This document shows positions 14,301 to 21,267 of a DNA stretch of 26,854 nucleotides, one piece after another. The notes beneath the pieces are model-generated. The model was given only the letters and a program-made list of their open reading frames with translations, ran no database searches and had not been told where the DNA came from. Source of the DNA: an uncultured Prevotellaceae bacterium (GTDB lineage: Bacteria; Bacteroidota; Bacteroidia; Bacteroidales; Muribaculaceae); assembly GCA_947254205.1 (NCBI GenBank), contig CAMYCE010000020.1, positions 1-26,854 on the forward strand, given 5' to 3'. The position numbers were made by a program, and so were the translations under genes. Each line of letters opens with the position of its first letter. The stretch's first letter is position 1.

Positions 14301-14803
14301 GTTTCCAGTTCGCCAATGATGTCGAGCCCGTGCATCTCAAACACGAGAAAAGGGTTGTTGTCGATCTCCTTGCTCATCATATACACCACAGCCGCCAAGT
14401 GCTTGCATGGCACAGCCCAATCGGGACAACTGCAGCTCATCTTCAGGTCGTCCCATCGTGAAGGAAAAATCTTCACGTCACACTGCTTTGCTATGTCGAG
14501 CACCTCGGCATCTAACTTGCGGTCGAGCAGATTGCAGATGATAGCAGGGTAAGCCACGAGTGCATCTATCAGGCGCGATTTTTCTTGGTTGCTAAACTCT
14601 GGTATTGTGATGGTTTCGGTGTAAGGCTTGCGACGGCTACCTTGCACTTTCGCCTTTATTACGTTGTTCAGGACCTTGATTTCTGTCACCGAACCATTGC
14701 GCGCATATCGTGCTCCTCGTGGTATGCGATTGGCATAATCTATATGTGTGAGCGACTGTAGCCATGCATCGCCCCACCATGTTTTTCCAAATTTCTCTGC
14801 CAT
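11345..14803 (-). CDS. SNF2-family helicase with N-terminal SWIM zinc finger
   Basis: A 1152-residue ATP-dependent DNA translocase of the Snf2/Rad54 type. The SWIM motif near residues 125-140 (SCSCPDWAVPCKHL) supplies Cys-x-Cys...Cys-x-His zinc ligands. A long middle region carries no signature I recognise. The helicase core starts near residue 685 (RPYQERGYSWLYR), with Walker A ADDMGLGKTLQA near 710 and the Walker B variant IDEAQ near 806. The second RecA-like domain has VFTQFKAMGDML, the AGTGLNLTAASHV motif and the final QATDRAYRIGQTKNV motif VI. Close homologues are widespread in Bacteroidota; their target is unknown. It is monocistronic. The sense-strand leader carries a run of twelve C residues 6 bp before the ATG. 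Confidence 0.92.
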   Translation of the reverse strand: MAEKFGKTWWGDAWLQSLTHIDYANRIPRGARYARNGSVTEIKVLNNVIKAKVQGSRRKPYTETITIPEFSNQEKSRLIDALVAYPAIICNLLDRKLDAEVLDIAKQCDVKIFPSRWDDLKMSCSCPDWAVPCKHLAAVVYMMSKEIDNNPFLVFEMHGLDIIGELETRGIYANKAKETVEVPLIDDVVALQKTPAEIATTASFKRIDFSKLDDRTNILLLLLPDNPSFSTHGNFKQVYATAIAKAQKKLERLMAGRLSAEEVFAEGKSGFELTLDSEMPIVLSDRHLDAYAIALLGMNADFLPDYNQSVIANHQALHAAMHLLKIGSIAPCIVKNAKSFNSILWFPAEIDVQAKRVVGQLAEIVPANLIGLPHKKQTLYPQKPARVLVSLYLDLLMERLTADYDGDDIEFMFFNRRTVKFEAIGQKETPGAIKSWCDHLQVSQTRWQPVFNITEDEESQLFNLSLAVCDREHVAEVPVPLSDILQLKKFEKSRFEMLRSFSLLSVLMPEVNTYINKGAKQFIVYNYRSFVVFLLEVIPTMQMLDIKVFMPKSLTTLLRPKPTIRVSVKQKNKSMFGLADLLQFSWEVALGDNVLSIDEFNQLLVGSNALLKFKGQFVYTSAEDMKRLHDAMLKDGQLSDGRLLQAVLSGEYGSAPVQLSAEVKELIKELTKQDVIPAPTSLCATLRPYQERGYSWLYRNMRIGFGSILADDMGLGKTLQAISLLLKLKEDGALSEKRALIVVPTGLLTNWQAEISRFAPQLSCEVYHGNARSLKLFASDILLTTYGMVRRDATKLKKLPWRVMVIDEAQNIKNQNAQQTKAISSIAADTHIALSGTPVENRLSEFWSIMNYTNHGYLDTLKDFNERFTKPIQQNGDEACAERFRRVTAPFMMRRMKTDKSIINDLPDKIEINDYVALYPEQAALYQSTLDEAMTVIEGMDTADNKQLFERSGLILQMILALKQICNHPAQYLKNGDERAELSGKVEMLLDNIQSIVDAGEKVIVFTQFKAMGDMLVKFIAERTGREPMFYHGGCSVKQRSEMVDRFQNGKQDKVFILSLKAAGTGLNLTAASHVIHYDLWWNPAVEAQATDRAYRIGQTKNVMVHRFITQGTFEEKIDHMIQEKKHLADMTVASGESWIGKLSNKELRELF

Positions 14804-14809
14804 AAAAGA

Positions 14810-14821
14810 GGGGGGGGGGGG
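14810..14821. repeat. Twelve-base homopolymer in the SNF2 leader
   Basis: G12 on the plus strand (C12 in the SNF2 transcript) ends 6 bp upstream of the SNF2 start codon. Tracts of this length are prone to slipped-strand length changes. Confidence 0.9.
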
Positions 14822-14954
14822 TAATTTTACTTTGAGTCAAAAAAAACATCAATCAAGCAGTGGTGATGGACAACTAAGCAGATTTCCGCCAAATATCACA
14901 TCAATAACTCCCAATTGTGTGTTGCTTCAATTCATTTTTCGAAACTCCTTGATG

Positions 14955-14985
14955 CAAAATTAATTTTTTTTACATTTCCTACCAA
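14955..14985 (-). promoter_or_regulatory. Promoter of the SNF2 gene
   Basis: On the minus strand TTGG (14985-14982) is followed, after exactly 19 bp, by TAATTTTG (14962-14955). This fits the Bacteroidota consensus and predicts a start near 14948 with a leader of about 145 nt that contains the homopolymer. Confidence 0.65.
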
Positions 14986-15081
14986 GAAATTGCATTGCTT
15001 TTTACACATTGTCAATAATAGAATGGACAAAATTGCAACTCTACAGCAATACCAGCGAAAGAGGGATAATAAATTTCAAAA

Positions 15082-15112
15082 GAGGTCGCTTGCCATCACG
15101 GCAATCGACCTC
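15082..15112 (-). terminator. Probable terminator downstream of relA
   Basis: GAGGTCG (15082-15088) and CGACCTC (15106-15112) with an inner TTGCC/GGCAA stem. On the minus strand it is followed by TTTTG and an AT-rich run. It lies between relA and the SNF2 promoter. Confidence 0.65.
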
Positions 15113-15161
15113 CAAACAAAACTGATACTAATATAGCTTTTTAGAATTTTCTCTTCTTTTC

Positions 15162-15347
15162 AACCCAAATCGGTCATTAGGCCGCATGAAGATAATATTT
15201 TGGGTTTTTCTTCATCTTTGCCATTTATTTTGGTTCTTTTTGACTGTTTTTTTCGGTTATTTAGCCCGCTAAACGCCCTCAAAATCAATCAAAAACTCCT
15301 CAAAATAAATTGTCAAATACCAAGAAACCTAATGCCCGATTGGGGTT
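15162..15347. repeat. 186-bp segment bounded by inverted copies of the dispersed repeat
   Basis: The left end AACCCAAATCGGTCATTAGG (15162-15181, plus) and the right end (15328-15347, minus: AACCCCAATCGGGCATTAGG) are inverted copies differing at two positions. The interior is AT-rich, has no ORF, and shares sequence with flanks of the copies at 25293 and 26804. The pair could form a cruciform or be the ends of a small non-autonomous element. There is no clear target duplication. Confidence 0.75.
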
Positions 15348-15456
15348 TAACGACAGAACCATCAATATATTTTTTTGACAACGAGATAAATTCCTTTGAA
15401 ACCATGCAACAACAATGTGGGATTATGGGGGCTACCAGCCTCGCGATAAAAAATGT

Positions 15457-17682
15457 TTAGTTGCTCACACGCATCACTTCTTTCACACCCTTGAGGTTTT
15501 TGATTTTCTTGATGAGACCATCGAGCATGGCAATGCTGCCCACTCCTATCACAAGGAAACCCTCAAAATAGTTGCCTTGAGAGTTGATTGTGATGTTGCG
15601 CAACACGGTGTCGCCCTCTTTGCCAATGAGAGAGGTGATGTTGGTGATGATGCTAATGTCGTCGTGGCCAATGACCTTGAGCGTTGCTGCAAATTGCTTG
15701 CCCAGCTTGCCCGACCATTGCGACTGAATGACACGATAGGGGTATTTCTCGATCAAGTGCTTGATGTTGCCACAATCGGTGCGATGAATTTTAATGGCTC
15801 CATCACTGGCAATAAAACCCACAATGCTGTCGCCAAAAATGGGATTACAACACTTTGAGAGCTTGTAGTTGATGCCCTTCACGTTGTTGCCAATGATGAG
15901 AATGTCATCGGTTTCGGCTTTGTCGTCGTCGCTTCCCTTGCTTTGAAGCACAAAATTCTCGGCTGCTTCGTGAGGAGCATTGACCGGGGTCTCATTTTGC
16001 TTGCGTTCAAAGGCAATGTATCGCTCTATCACCTCACCCACATCAACATTGCCTTCATCAAGATCTACATAGAAGTCGGTGAGCGACTTGAAACCCATTT
16101 TTTTTGAGAGTTTAGTCACATTGCCCTCGTCCCACTCAATTTTGCGGTTTTTAAACCTGCGACGCAGCATTTCGCGAGCCAAATCGACCTTGACCTGCTG
16201 CGACTCATTGATGGCCTGCCTGATTTTGTTGCGAGCCTTGGAGGTGACCACAAAGTTGAGCCAATCGAGCCGTGGCACTTGATTGGAAGCAGTGACAATT
16301 TCAACGGTGTCGCCACTTTTGAGTTTATAGTTGAGTTTTTGGTTTTTGCCATCAACAATGCCACCTGTGCAAGAGGCTCCCACCTTGGAATGCACCTGAA
16401 AAGCAAAGTCGAGAATCGAGGCTCCTTGTGGAAGCTTGAAAAGATCGCCTTTGGGAGTGAACACAAACACTTCTTTGTCATAGAGATTCATGTTCATGCC
16501 CCTGATGAGTTCCATCTGTCCATTGCTACCGGCCTCAAGCACCTCACGCACATTGTTCATCCACAGGTCGACATTGCCCTCACTCTTGATGCCTTTATAT
16601 TTCCAGTGGGCAGCCAAGCCTCGCTCGGCCACTTCGTCCATGCGAGTGGTGCGAATTTGCACTTCCACCCATTTGTCATCGGGGCCTTTTACTGTGATGT
16701 GTAGCGATTCATAGCCATTTGACTTGGGTATCGTGATCCAGTCTTTGAGCCGTGAAATATTGGCAGTGTAGATGTCGGTAACTATCGAATAGGCAATCCA
16801 ACATTCTTTTTTCTCATCGGCAGGCCGGGAGTCAAGAATGATGCGAATGGCAAAGAGATCGTACATGCCTTTCAAGTCGACATCTTTTTTCCTCATTTTG
16901 TTCCATATGCTATTAATCGACTTGGTGCGCCCCTTGATTTCAAATTTCAAGCCCGAATTGAGCAATGCGTGCTCTATGGGCTTGATGAAATCGCCAACAT
17001 AGGCGTCGCGCTGCCTCTTGGTTTCGTTGAGCATGTGGGCAATTTGCTTGTAGACCCTGCGATTGAGATACTTGAGCGAGAGATCCTCAAGTTCTGATTT
17101 TATTGTATATAGCCCAAGGCGGTGAGCCAAAGGTGCATAAAGATAGCGAGCCTCGGCCGAAATGTCGTGCACAAACTTTTGATTGGGGTGTCGATTGATG
17201 AGACGCATCAGGTTGAGCCTATCGACAATCATGATAATAATCACCCTGATGTCGTCGGCAAAAGTCAATAGCAATTTATGAAAATTATCATCTTCAACGG
17301 CAGCCTGCTTTTGGTAGAGTTGTGCCACCTTCATCAACCCGTGCACCAATTTAAAAACGTCGTGCCCAAAAAGGTGCTCAACATCTTGCTCGGTTAGATA
17401 TTGCTCTCTTATGAGATTATAGAGCAGTGTGGCAATGGTCATGTTGCGATCGGGAGCAATGAGCTCATTGAGCAATCGAGCAGTAGAGAGTGTGCGAAAC
17501 ACGGGATTAATGCCAAATTTATCGCGCTGGCAACAATCATCGTCGGCACCCTTTTTAACAATGTTGTGGAGCATATTGATGTCGCTGATAGAGACTTGAT
17601 TTTGTAATAATCTCAATAGCACTTTAACACTATCGAGCACACTTTGCTTCTCTTCGGCTGTAAAATAAATAGGCTCCTGCAT
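15457..17682 (-). CDS. relA: RelA/SpoT-family (p)ppGpp synthetase with degenerate hydrolase domain
   Basis: A 741-residue stringent-response enzyme. The order is pseudo-HD domain (about 40-200), synthetase (about 240-360), TGS (about 402-465), and a C-terminal ACT domain. The hydrolase is ruined: the usual LLHDxVED is LLYNLIRE (86-93), and the first His of the HD site is missing from the segment around 50-65. The synthetase is intact: GRTKSINSIWNKM, MYDLFAIRIIL, RLKDWITIPKSNGYESLH, and VEVQIRT (339-345). It should make but not remove (p)ppGpp. The RLKD at 311-314 is the RxKD charge motif of bifunctional Rel/SpoT proteins, not the ExDD of E. coli RelA. The gene is monocistronic with a good promoter. 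The symbol is by function and is not proven orthologous to E. coli relA. Confidence 0.9.
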   Translation of the reverse strand: MQEPIYFTAEEKQSVLDSVKVLLRLLQNQVSISDINMLHNIVKKGADDDCCQRDKFGINPVFRTLSTARLLNELIAPDRNMTIATLLYNLIREQYLTEQDVEHLFGHDVFKLVHGLMKVAQLYQKQAAVEDDNFHKLLLTFADDIRVIIIMIVDRLNLMRLINRHPNQKFVHDISAEARYLYAPLAHRLGLYTIKSELEDLSLKYLNRRVYKQIAHMLNETKRQRDAYVGDFIKPIEHALLNSGLKFEIKGRTKSINSIWNKMRKKDVDLKGMYDLFAIRIILDSRPADEKKECWIAYSIVTDIYTANISRLKDWITIPKSNGYESLHITVKGPDDKWVEVQIRTTRMDEVAERGLAAHWKYKGIKSEGNVDLWMNNVREVLEAGSNGQMELIRGMNMNLYDKEVFVFTPKGDLFKLPQGASILDFAFQVHSKVGASCTGGIVDGKNQKLNYKLKSGDTVEIVTASNQVPRLDWLNFVVTSKARNKIRQAINESQQVKVDLAREMLRRRFKNRKIEWDEGNVTKLSKKMGFKSLTDFYVDLDEGNVDVGEVIERYIAFERKQNETPVNAPHEAAENFVLQSKGSDDDKAETDDILIIGNNVKGINYKLSKCCNPIFGDSIVGFIASDGAIKIHRTDCGNIKHLIEKYPYRVIQSQWSGKLGKQFAATLKVIGHDDISIITNITSLIGKEGDTVLRNITINSQGNYFEGFLVIGVGSIAMLDGLIKKIKNLKGVKEVMRVSN

Positions 17683-17709
17683 AATTCTTATTAATCTTTA
17701 AATTTAGCT

Positions 17710-17741
17710 CAAAAGTAAAATTTTATGCTTAACTTAGCAAA
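17710..17741 (-). promoter_or_regulatory. Promoter of relA
   Basis: On the minus strand TTTG (17741-17738), 20 bp, then TACTTTTG (17717-17710). It gives a predicted start near 17703, about 20 bp before the relA ATG. Confidence 0.8.
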
Positions 17742-17749
17742 GAAAAATA

Positions 17750-17767
17750 GTTATAAGTTCTTATAAC
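17750..17767. promoter_or_regulatory. 18-bp palindrome between relA and the DUF4301 gene
   Basis: GTTATAAG (17750-17757), TT, CTTATAAC (17760-17767) is a perfect inverted repeat. It is about 9 bp upstream of the relA -33 box and 43 bp upstream of the DUF4301 start, so one dimeric regulator could act on both divergent genes. Confidence 0.5.
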
Positions 17768-17809
17768 CAATTGTGTTTTTTGGTTAATGAGTAAAAAAGG
17801 AGATTGAAT

Positions 17810-19333
17810 ATGCTAAGCGAAAAAGATCAACAAGCCATGCTTGCCCAAGGCATCACCACTGCCGATTTAGAACAACAACTAAATCGCTTTGAAACTGGTT
17901 TTCCTTTCCTTAAAATTCACTCGGTGGCAAGTCTTGGCAATGGCATCAAGCAATTGAGCGACAAAGAGTGCAAGGCGTGCCTCAAGGCGTGGCGTGCTTT
18001 TTTGCAAAACAATGGTGAGGTAGAGAAATTTGTGCCTGCATCGGGAGCTGCCAGCCGCATGTTTAAAGCTCTTTTTGCTTTTATCAACTCGCAAGCCCCG
18101 GCATACAGCACCGATGCCGAAAAGCAGTTTTTTGACAACATTGCGCACTTTGCATTTTTCCACGACCTCAACAAGGCGTGCATGGCATCGTGTGGACACA
18201 ACATCGACACACTACTTCAAGAGAAACAATATCGCAAGGTGGCACAGTTGCTTCTTGGCAACGAGGGGTTGAACTATGGTGCCCTGCCCAAAGCCTTGCT
18301 CAAGTTTCACAAAGTGCCCGGAGCCGATGCCCACACTCCACTTGAGGAGCATCTCGAAGAGGGGGCACAATATGCCACCCAAGCCAACAAGGCTGTGAAT
18401 ATTCACTTCACTGTATCGCCGGAGCACAAAGCCAACTTTGAGCACATGCTCAAACTCAAAGTGCCACGCTATCAAAAGATATGGGGTGTGAACTACTGCG
18501 TCACACTATCGGAGCAACAAGCATCGACCAACACCATTGCCGTGACTCTTGACAACAAGCCCTATCGTGACTCGCAAGGCAACCTCCTGTTTAGACCCGC
18601 CGGGCATGGTGCTCTCATCGAAAACCTCAACGAGCGGCAAGCCCAAGTTGTGTTTATTAAAAATGTTGACAATGTGGTGGTGTCGAAATGCCGACACAAC
18701 ACAGTGCGCTACAAGAAAATACTGGCAGGCTACTTGGTGATGTTGCAAGAAAAAATCACACAACATCTCACCGCCCTTGAGGCCACACAACCCTCGCAAG
18801 AAACACTAAACTCGACACTGCAATTTGTGGAGCAAGAATTGTGCACCCACAACTCAAGCACTCACGACATGACACAAGAGCAACTCAAGCTCTATTTGCA
18901 ACACAAGCTCAATCGCCCCATCAGGGTGTGTGGCATGGTGAAAAATGAGGGAGAGCCCGGCGGCGGGCCCTATCTTGCCTATAATAACGATGGTAGCTAC
19001 TCGCCTCAAATTTTGGAATCGGCGCAAATCGACCCCAACGATGCCCACAACATGGCCATCATGCACAGTGGCACCCACTTCAACCCTGTTGACCTTGTGT
19101 GCTACCTCAAAGACTACAAAGGCAATAAATTCAACTTAAAAGAGTTTATTGATAGTGACACTGGTTTCATAAGCCAAAAGTCGAAAGATGGGGTCGACAT
19201 TAAAGCCCTTGAATTGCCCGGCTTGTGGAATGGTGCAATGAGCGATTGGAACACAGTGTTTATTGAAGTGCCCTCCGGCACATTCAAGCCAGTGAAAAAG
19301 GTCAATGACCTCTTGCACAAAGAGCATCAATAA
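17810..19333 (+). CDS. DUF4301 family protein
   Basis: A 507-residue cytosolic protein of unknown activity. The start is ATG 17810 because a Shine-Dalgarno AGGAG (17798-17802) sits 7 bp before it; an in-frame TTG at 17804 is too close to that site. The family pattern is recognisable in FVPASGAASRMFKALFAF near residue 80, the ALLKFHKVPGADAHTPLEEH segment, the DNKPYRDSQGNLLFRPAGHGALIENLN region and GEPGGGPYLAYNNDGSYSPQ. The conserved PASGAASRM and RPAGHGALIENLN look like nucleotide or sugar-phosphate binding stretches, but I cannot assign a reaction. It is divergent from relA. Confidence 0.85.
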   Translation: MLSEKDQQAMLAQGITTADLEQQLNRFETGFPFLKIHSVASLGNGIKQLSDKECKACLKAWRAFLQNNGEVEKFVPASGAASRMFKALFAFINSQAPAYSTDAEKQFFDNIAHFAFFHDLNKACMASCGHNIDTLLQEKQYRKVAQLLLGNEGLNYGALPKALLKFHKVPGADAHTPLEEHLEEGAQYATQANKAVNIHFTVSPEHKANFEHMLKLKVPRYQKIWGVNYCVTLSEQQASTNTIAVTLDNKPYRDSQGNLLFRPAGHGALIENLNERQAQVVFIKNVDNVVVSKCRHNTVRYKKILAGYLVMLQEKITQHLTALEATQPSQETLNSTLQFVEQELCTHNSSTHDMTQEQLKLYLQHKLNRPIRVCGMVKNEGEPGGGPYLAYNNDGSYSPQILESAQIDPNDAHNMAIMHSGTHFNPVDLVCYLKDYKGNKFNLKEFIDSDTGFISQKSKDGVDIKALELPGLWNGAMSDWNTVFIEVPSGTFKPVKKVNDLLHKEHQ

Positions 19334-19396
19334 CAACACTACAAGACATCACATATTTACAATATAATACTCACATTTTTAAAATTTCAAACGATT

Positions 19397-19825
19397 ATGA
19401 CAAAGATGAAATTAATAGTTTTGGCTCTCATCATGCTTGCCATTCCTTTCATGGCCAAGGCAGCCGAGGGAGGCAAAGTTCAAGCCATCGACCAAAAAAC
19501 ATTTGCAAGCCAAGTTTATGACATTGAGCAACAACTCAAAAAAGGCGACAAGCTCGCTATCGTAGACTTCAATGCAGTGTGGTGTGGCCCTTGCCGCCAA
19601 CTGGCTCCCATTCTCGAAGAGTTGGCTCAAGAATACAAAGGCAAAGTAGAATTCTACAGCATCGATGTTGATGAAAACAAAGCATTGGCACGCGCCATGG
19701 GCATTCGCAACATTCCCTATGTGGTTTTCTACCCCCAAAATGGCAAACCTCACGAAATGGTGGGCTTGCAAACCAAGCAAGAAATCAAGGCGTTGATTGA
19801 TGCCGACTTAGCAAAACAGCAATAG
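19397..19825 (+). CDS. Exported thioredoxin-fold protein
   Basis: A 142-residue protein. Residues 1-22 form a signal peptide (basic MTKMK, hydrophobic LIVLALIMLAIPFM, cleavage likely after AKA), so it acts in the periplasm. The mature part is one thioredoxin domain with the active site W62-C-G-P-C66 in DFNAVWCGPCRQLAP and the cis-proline loop RNIPYVVFY. A classic CGPC pair suggests a disulfide reductase or general oxidoreductase; its electron donor is not in this window. A second ATG at 19406 is possible. It is about 60 bp after the DUF4301 gene with no terminator seen between, so read-through is possible. Confidence 0.88.
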   Translation: MTKMKLIVLALIMLAIPFMAKAAEGGKVQAIDQKTFASQVYDIEQQLKKGDKLAIVDFNAVWCGPCRQLAPILEELAQEYKGKVEFYSIDVDENKALARAMGIRNIPYVVFYPQNGKPHEMVGLQTKQEIKALIDADLAKQQ

Positions 19826-19847
19826 CAGGAAACACTCTTTCAAGCCC

Positions 19848-19881
19848 TTGTCGCTCATTTTACTCAAGAAATGAGTGACAA
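19848..19881. terminator. Hairpin between the thioredoxin gene and rpsF
   Basis: TTGTCGCTCATTT pairs with AAATGAGTGACAA (one G.T) around an 8-nt loop. There is no T run after it, so termination is plausible but not certain. It lies just upstream of the rpsF promoter. Confidence 0.5.
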
Positions 19882-19885
19882 CCAC

Positions 19886-19916
19886 TTGGAATTGTGGAAG
19901 AAAACCACTATCTTTG
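19886..19916 (+). promoter_or_regulatory. Promoter of the rpsF-rpsR-rplI operon
   Basis: TTGG (19886-19889), 19 bp, TATCTTTG (19909-19916). The predicted start near 19923 gives a leader of about 48 nt that begins with a small hairpin (GCTTTT / AAAAGC, about 19921-19937) next to a CCG. The S6:S18 complex is known in several bacteria to bind a CCG-containing leader hairpin; here that is only a suggestion. Confidence 0.75.
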
Positions 19917-19970
19917 CACCGCTTTTTGAAGAAAAGCAAAATTATCATTAATAATTAATTTTAAGTTTTT

Positions 19971-20384
19971 ATGAATCATTACGAAACCGTTTTCATTTTA
20001 ACTCCCGTTTTGTCTGAGCCACAGATGAAGGAAGCGGTAGAGAAATTCAAAAAAGTTCTCACCGACAATAGTGCTACTATTGTTAACGAAGAAAACTGGG
20101 GCATGCGCAAACTCGCCTACCCTATTCAAAAGAAGACAACCGGATTCTACACTTTGATTGAATTCGACGGTGAACCCACCATTGTGAAGAAGCTCGAAAC
20201 CGCTTTCCGTCGCGACGAGAAAGTGATTCGTTTCTTGACTTTCCACCTCGACAAATATGCAGCCGAATATGCAGCCAAGCGTCGTGGCATGAAAAAGAAT
20301 GTTCAAGAGAGCGCAAAGGCTGAAGAACCTGCTACTGCCGAAGTTGCAGCCGAGACAGCCCAAGAAGAAAAAACTAACGAATAA
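19971..20384 (+). CDS. rpsF: 30S ribosomal protein bS6
   Basis: A 137-residue small-subunit protein that pairs with bS18 on the platform of the 30S subunit. The core (1-100) is typical: NHYETVFILTPVLSEPQMKE, the NWGMRKLAYPIQKKTTGFYT strand, and VIRFLTFHLDK. A C-terminal tail of about 35 residues is rich in Ala and Glu. It has no Shine-Dalgarno; the start is preceded by an AT-rich stretch. It is first in the rpsF-rpsR-rplI operon, 20 bp before rpsR. Confidence 0.96.
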   Translation: MNHYETVFILTPVLSEPQMKEAVEKFKKVLTDNSATIVNEENWGMRKLAYPIQKKTTGFYTLIEFDGEPTIVKKLETAFRRDEKVIRFLTFHLDKYAAEYAAKRRGMKKNVQESAKAEEPATAEVAAETAQEEKTNE

Positions 20385-20387
20385 ATC

Positions 20388-20394
20388 AAGGAGG
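20388..20394 (+). promoter_or_regulatory. Strong Shine-Dalgarno sequence of rpsR
   Basis: AAGGAGG, 10 bp before the rpsR ATG. Most genes in this window have none. Confidence 0.9.
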
Positions 20395-20404
20395 ATTTTT
20401 ATTT

Positions 20405-20674
20405 ATGGCACAATCACAATCAGAGATCCGTTATCTTACTCCACTATCGGTGGACACCAAGAAGAAAAAATATTGCCGTTTCAAGCGCAGTGGCATTAAG
20501 TATATCGACTACAAAGACCCAGAATTCCTCAAGAAATTCTTGAACGAGCAGGGAAAAATCTTGCCTCGCCGCATCACCGGTACTTCACTGAAGTTCCAAA
20601 GAAGAGTTGCTCAAGCCGTTAAACGTGCTCGTCACTTGGCTTTGCTCCCCTATGTTACCGATTTGATGAAATAA
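20405..20674 (+). CDS. rpsR: 30S ribosomal protein bS18
   Basis: An 89-residue ribosomal protein. The conserved core is KYIDYKDPEFLKKFLNEQGK followed by ILPRRITGTSLKFQRRVAQA and VKRARHLALLPYV. It binds the 30S platform next to bS6 and near the 3' tail of 16S rRNA. In Flavobacterium ribosomes bS18, bS6 and bS21 hold the anti-Shine-Dalgarno tail, so the strong Shine-Dalgarno before this gene may be regulatory. Confidence 0.97.
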   Translation: MAQSQSEIRYLTPLSVDTKKKKYCRFKRSGIKYIDYKDPEFLKKFLNEQGKILPRRITGTSLKFQRRVAQAVKRARHLALLPYVTDLMK

Positions 20675-20681
20675 TTAAAAC

Positions 20682-20687
20682 AGGAGG
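20682..20687 (+). promoter_or_regulatory. Strong Shine-Dalgarno sequence of rplI
   Basis: AGGAGG followed by AAT, 8 bp before the rplI ATG; a near-perfect complement of the 16S rRNA 3' tail. Confidence 0.9.
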
Positions 20688-20695
20688 AATTTTTT

Positions 20696-21139
20696 ATGAA
20701 AATCATATTAAAAGAAGATGTCGCCAACCTTGGATACAAGGATGACGTTGTTGAAGTAAAGAATGGTTACGGCCGCAACTATTTGATTCCACAAGGCAAA
20801 GCCATCATGGCTTCACCCTCGGCTCTCAAAGTTCTCGCCGAAAACCAAAGACAACAAGCCCACAAGATTGCAAAAATTAAAGCCGATGCCGAAGCTATTG
20901 CCGAAACTCTCAAAGATGTTTCACTCACTATTGGCGCAAAGGTTGGTGCAACTGGCACAATCTTTGGCTCGGTTACCAATATTCAAATTGCTGAGGCTCT
21001 CGAAAAGTTGGGTCACAACATCGACCGCAAGATCATTTCTCTCAAAGGCGCAGTAAAAGAAATTGGCAAATATGAAGCCATCGTGCGTCTTCACAAAGAA
21101 GTGGCTGTGGAAATTCCATTTGAAGTTGTTGCCGAATAA
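20696..21139 (+). CDS. rplI: 50S ribosomal protein bL9
   Basis: A 147-residue large-subunit protein at the base of the L1 stalk. The N-domain signature is seen in MKIILKEDVANLGYKDDVVE and VKNGYGRNYLIPQGKA. A central helix (about 45-75) links to the C-domain (GATGTIFGSVTNIQIAEALE). Normal length. It is last in the operon and starts 21 bp after rpsR; a perfect terminator follows. Confidence 0.97.
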   Translation: MKIILKEDVANLGYKDDVVEVKNGYGRNYLIPQGKAIMASPSALKVLAENQRQQAHKIAKIKADAEAIAETLKDVSLTIGAKVGATGTIFGSVTNIQIAEALEKLGHNIDRKIISLKGAVKEIGKYEAIVRLHKEVAVEIPFEVVAE

Positions 21140-21205
21140 TTGAGAGTAAAGATTATTGCCCCCCACACCGGTGGGCAACAACTACACAAGCAACACAATA
21201 TCATT

Positions 21206-21241
21206 AATAAAGGTCGCGGTTCAACACCTGCGACCTTTATT
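21206..21241. terminator. Bidirectional terminator after rplI
   Basis: A perfect 12-bp stem AATAAAGGTCGC (21206-21217) with GCGACCTTTATT (21230-21241) and a 12-nt loop. It separates rplI from the convergent gene ending at 21268. Confidence 0.9.
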
Positions 21242-21267
21242 GTTGTTATGCCTATATCGTCTTGTTA

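Noticed and set aside
15162..15347. Insertion sequence
   Set aside because: The unit is only 186 bp, with no transposase frame and no clear target duplication, so at most it is non-autonomous.
19921..19970. Firm call of an S6:S18 leader riboregulator
   Set aside because: A CCG next to a 6-bp hairpin is present, but the leader is short and the full known motif cannot be confirmed by eye, so it is only mentioned with the promoter.
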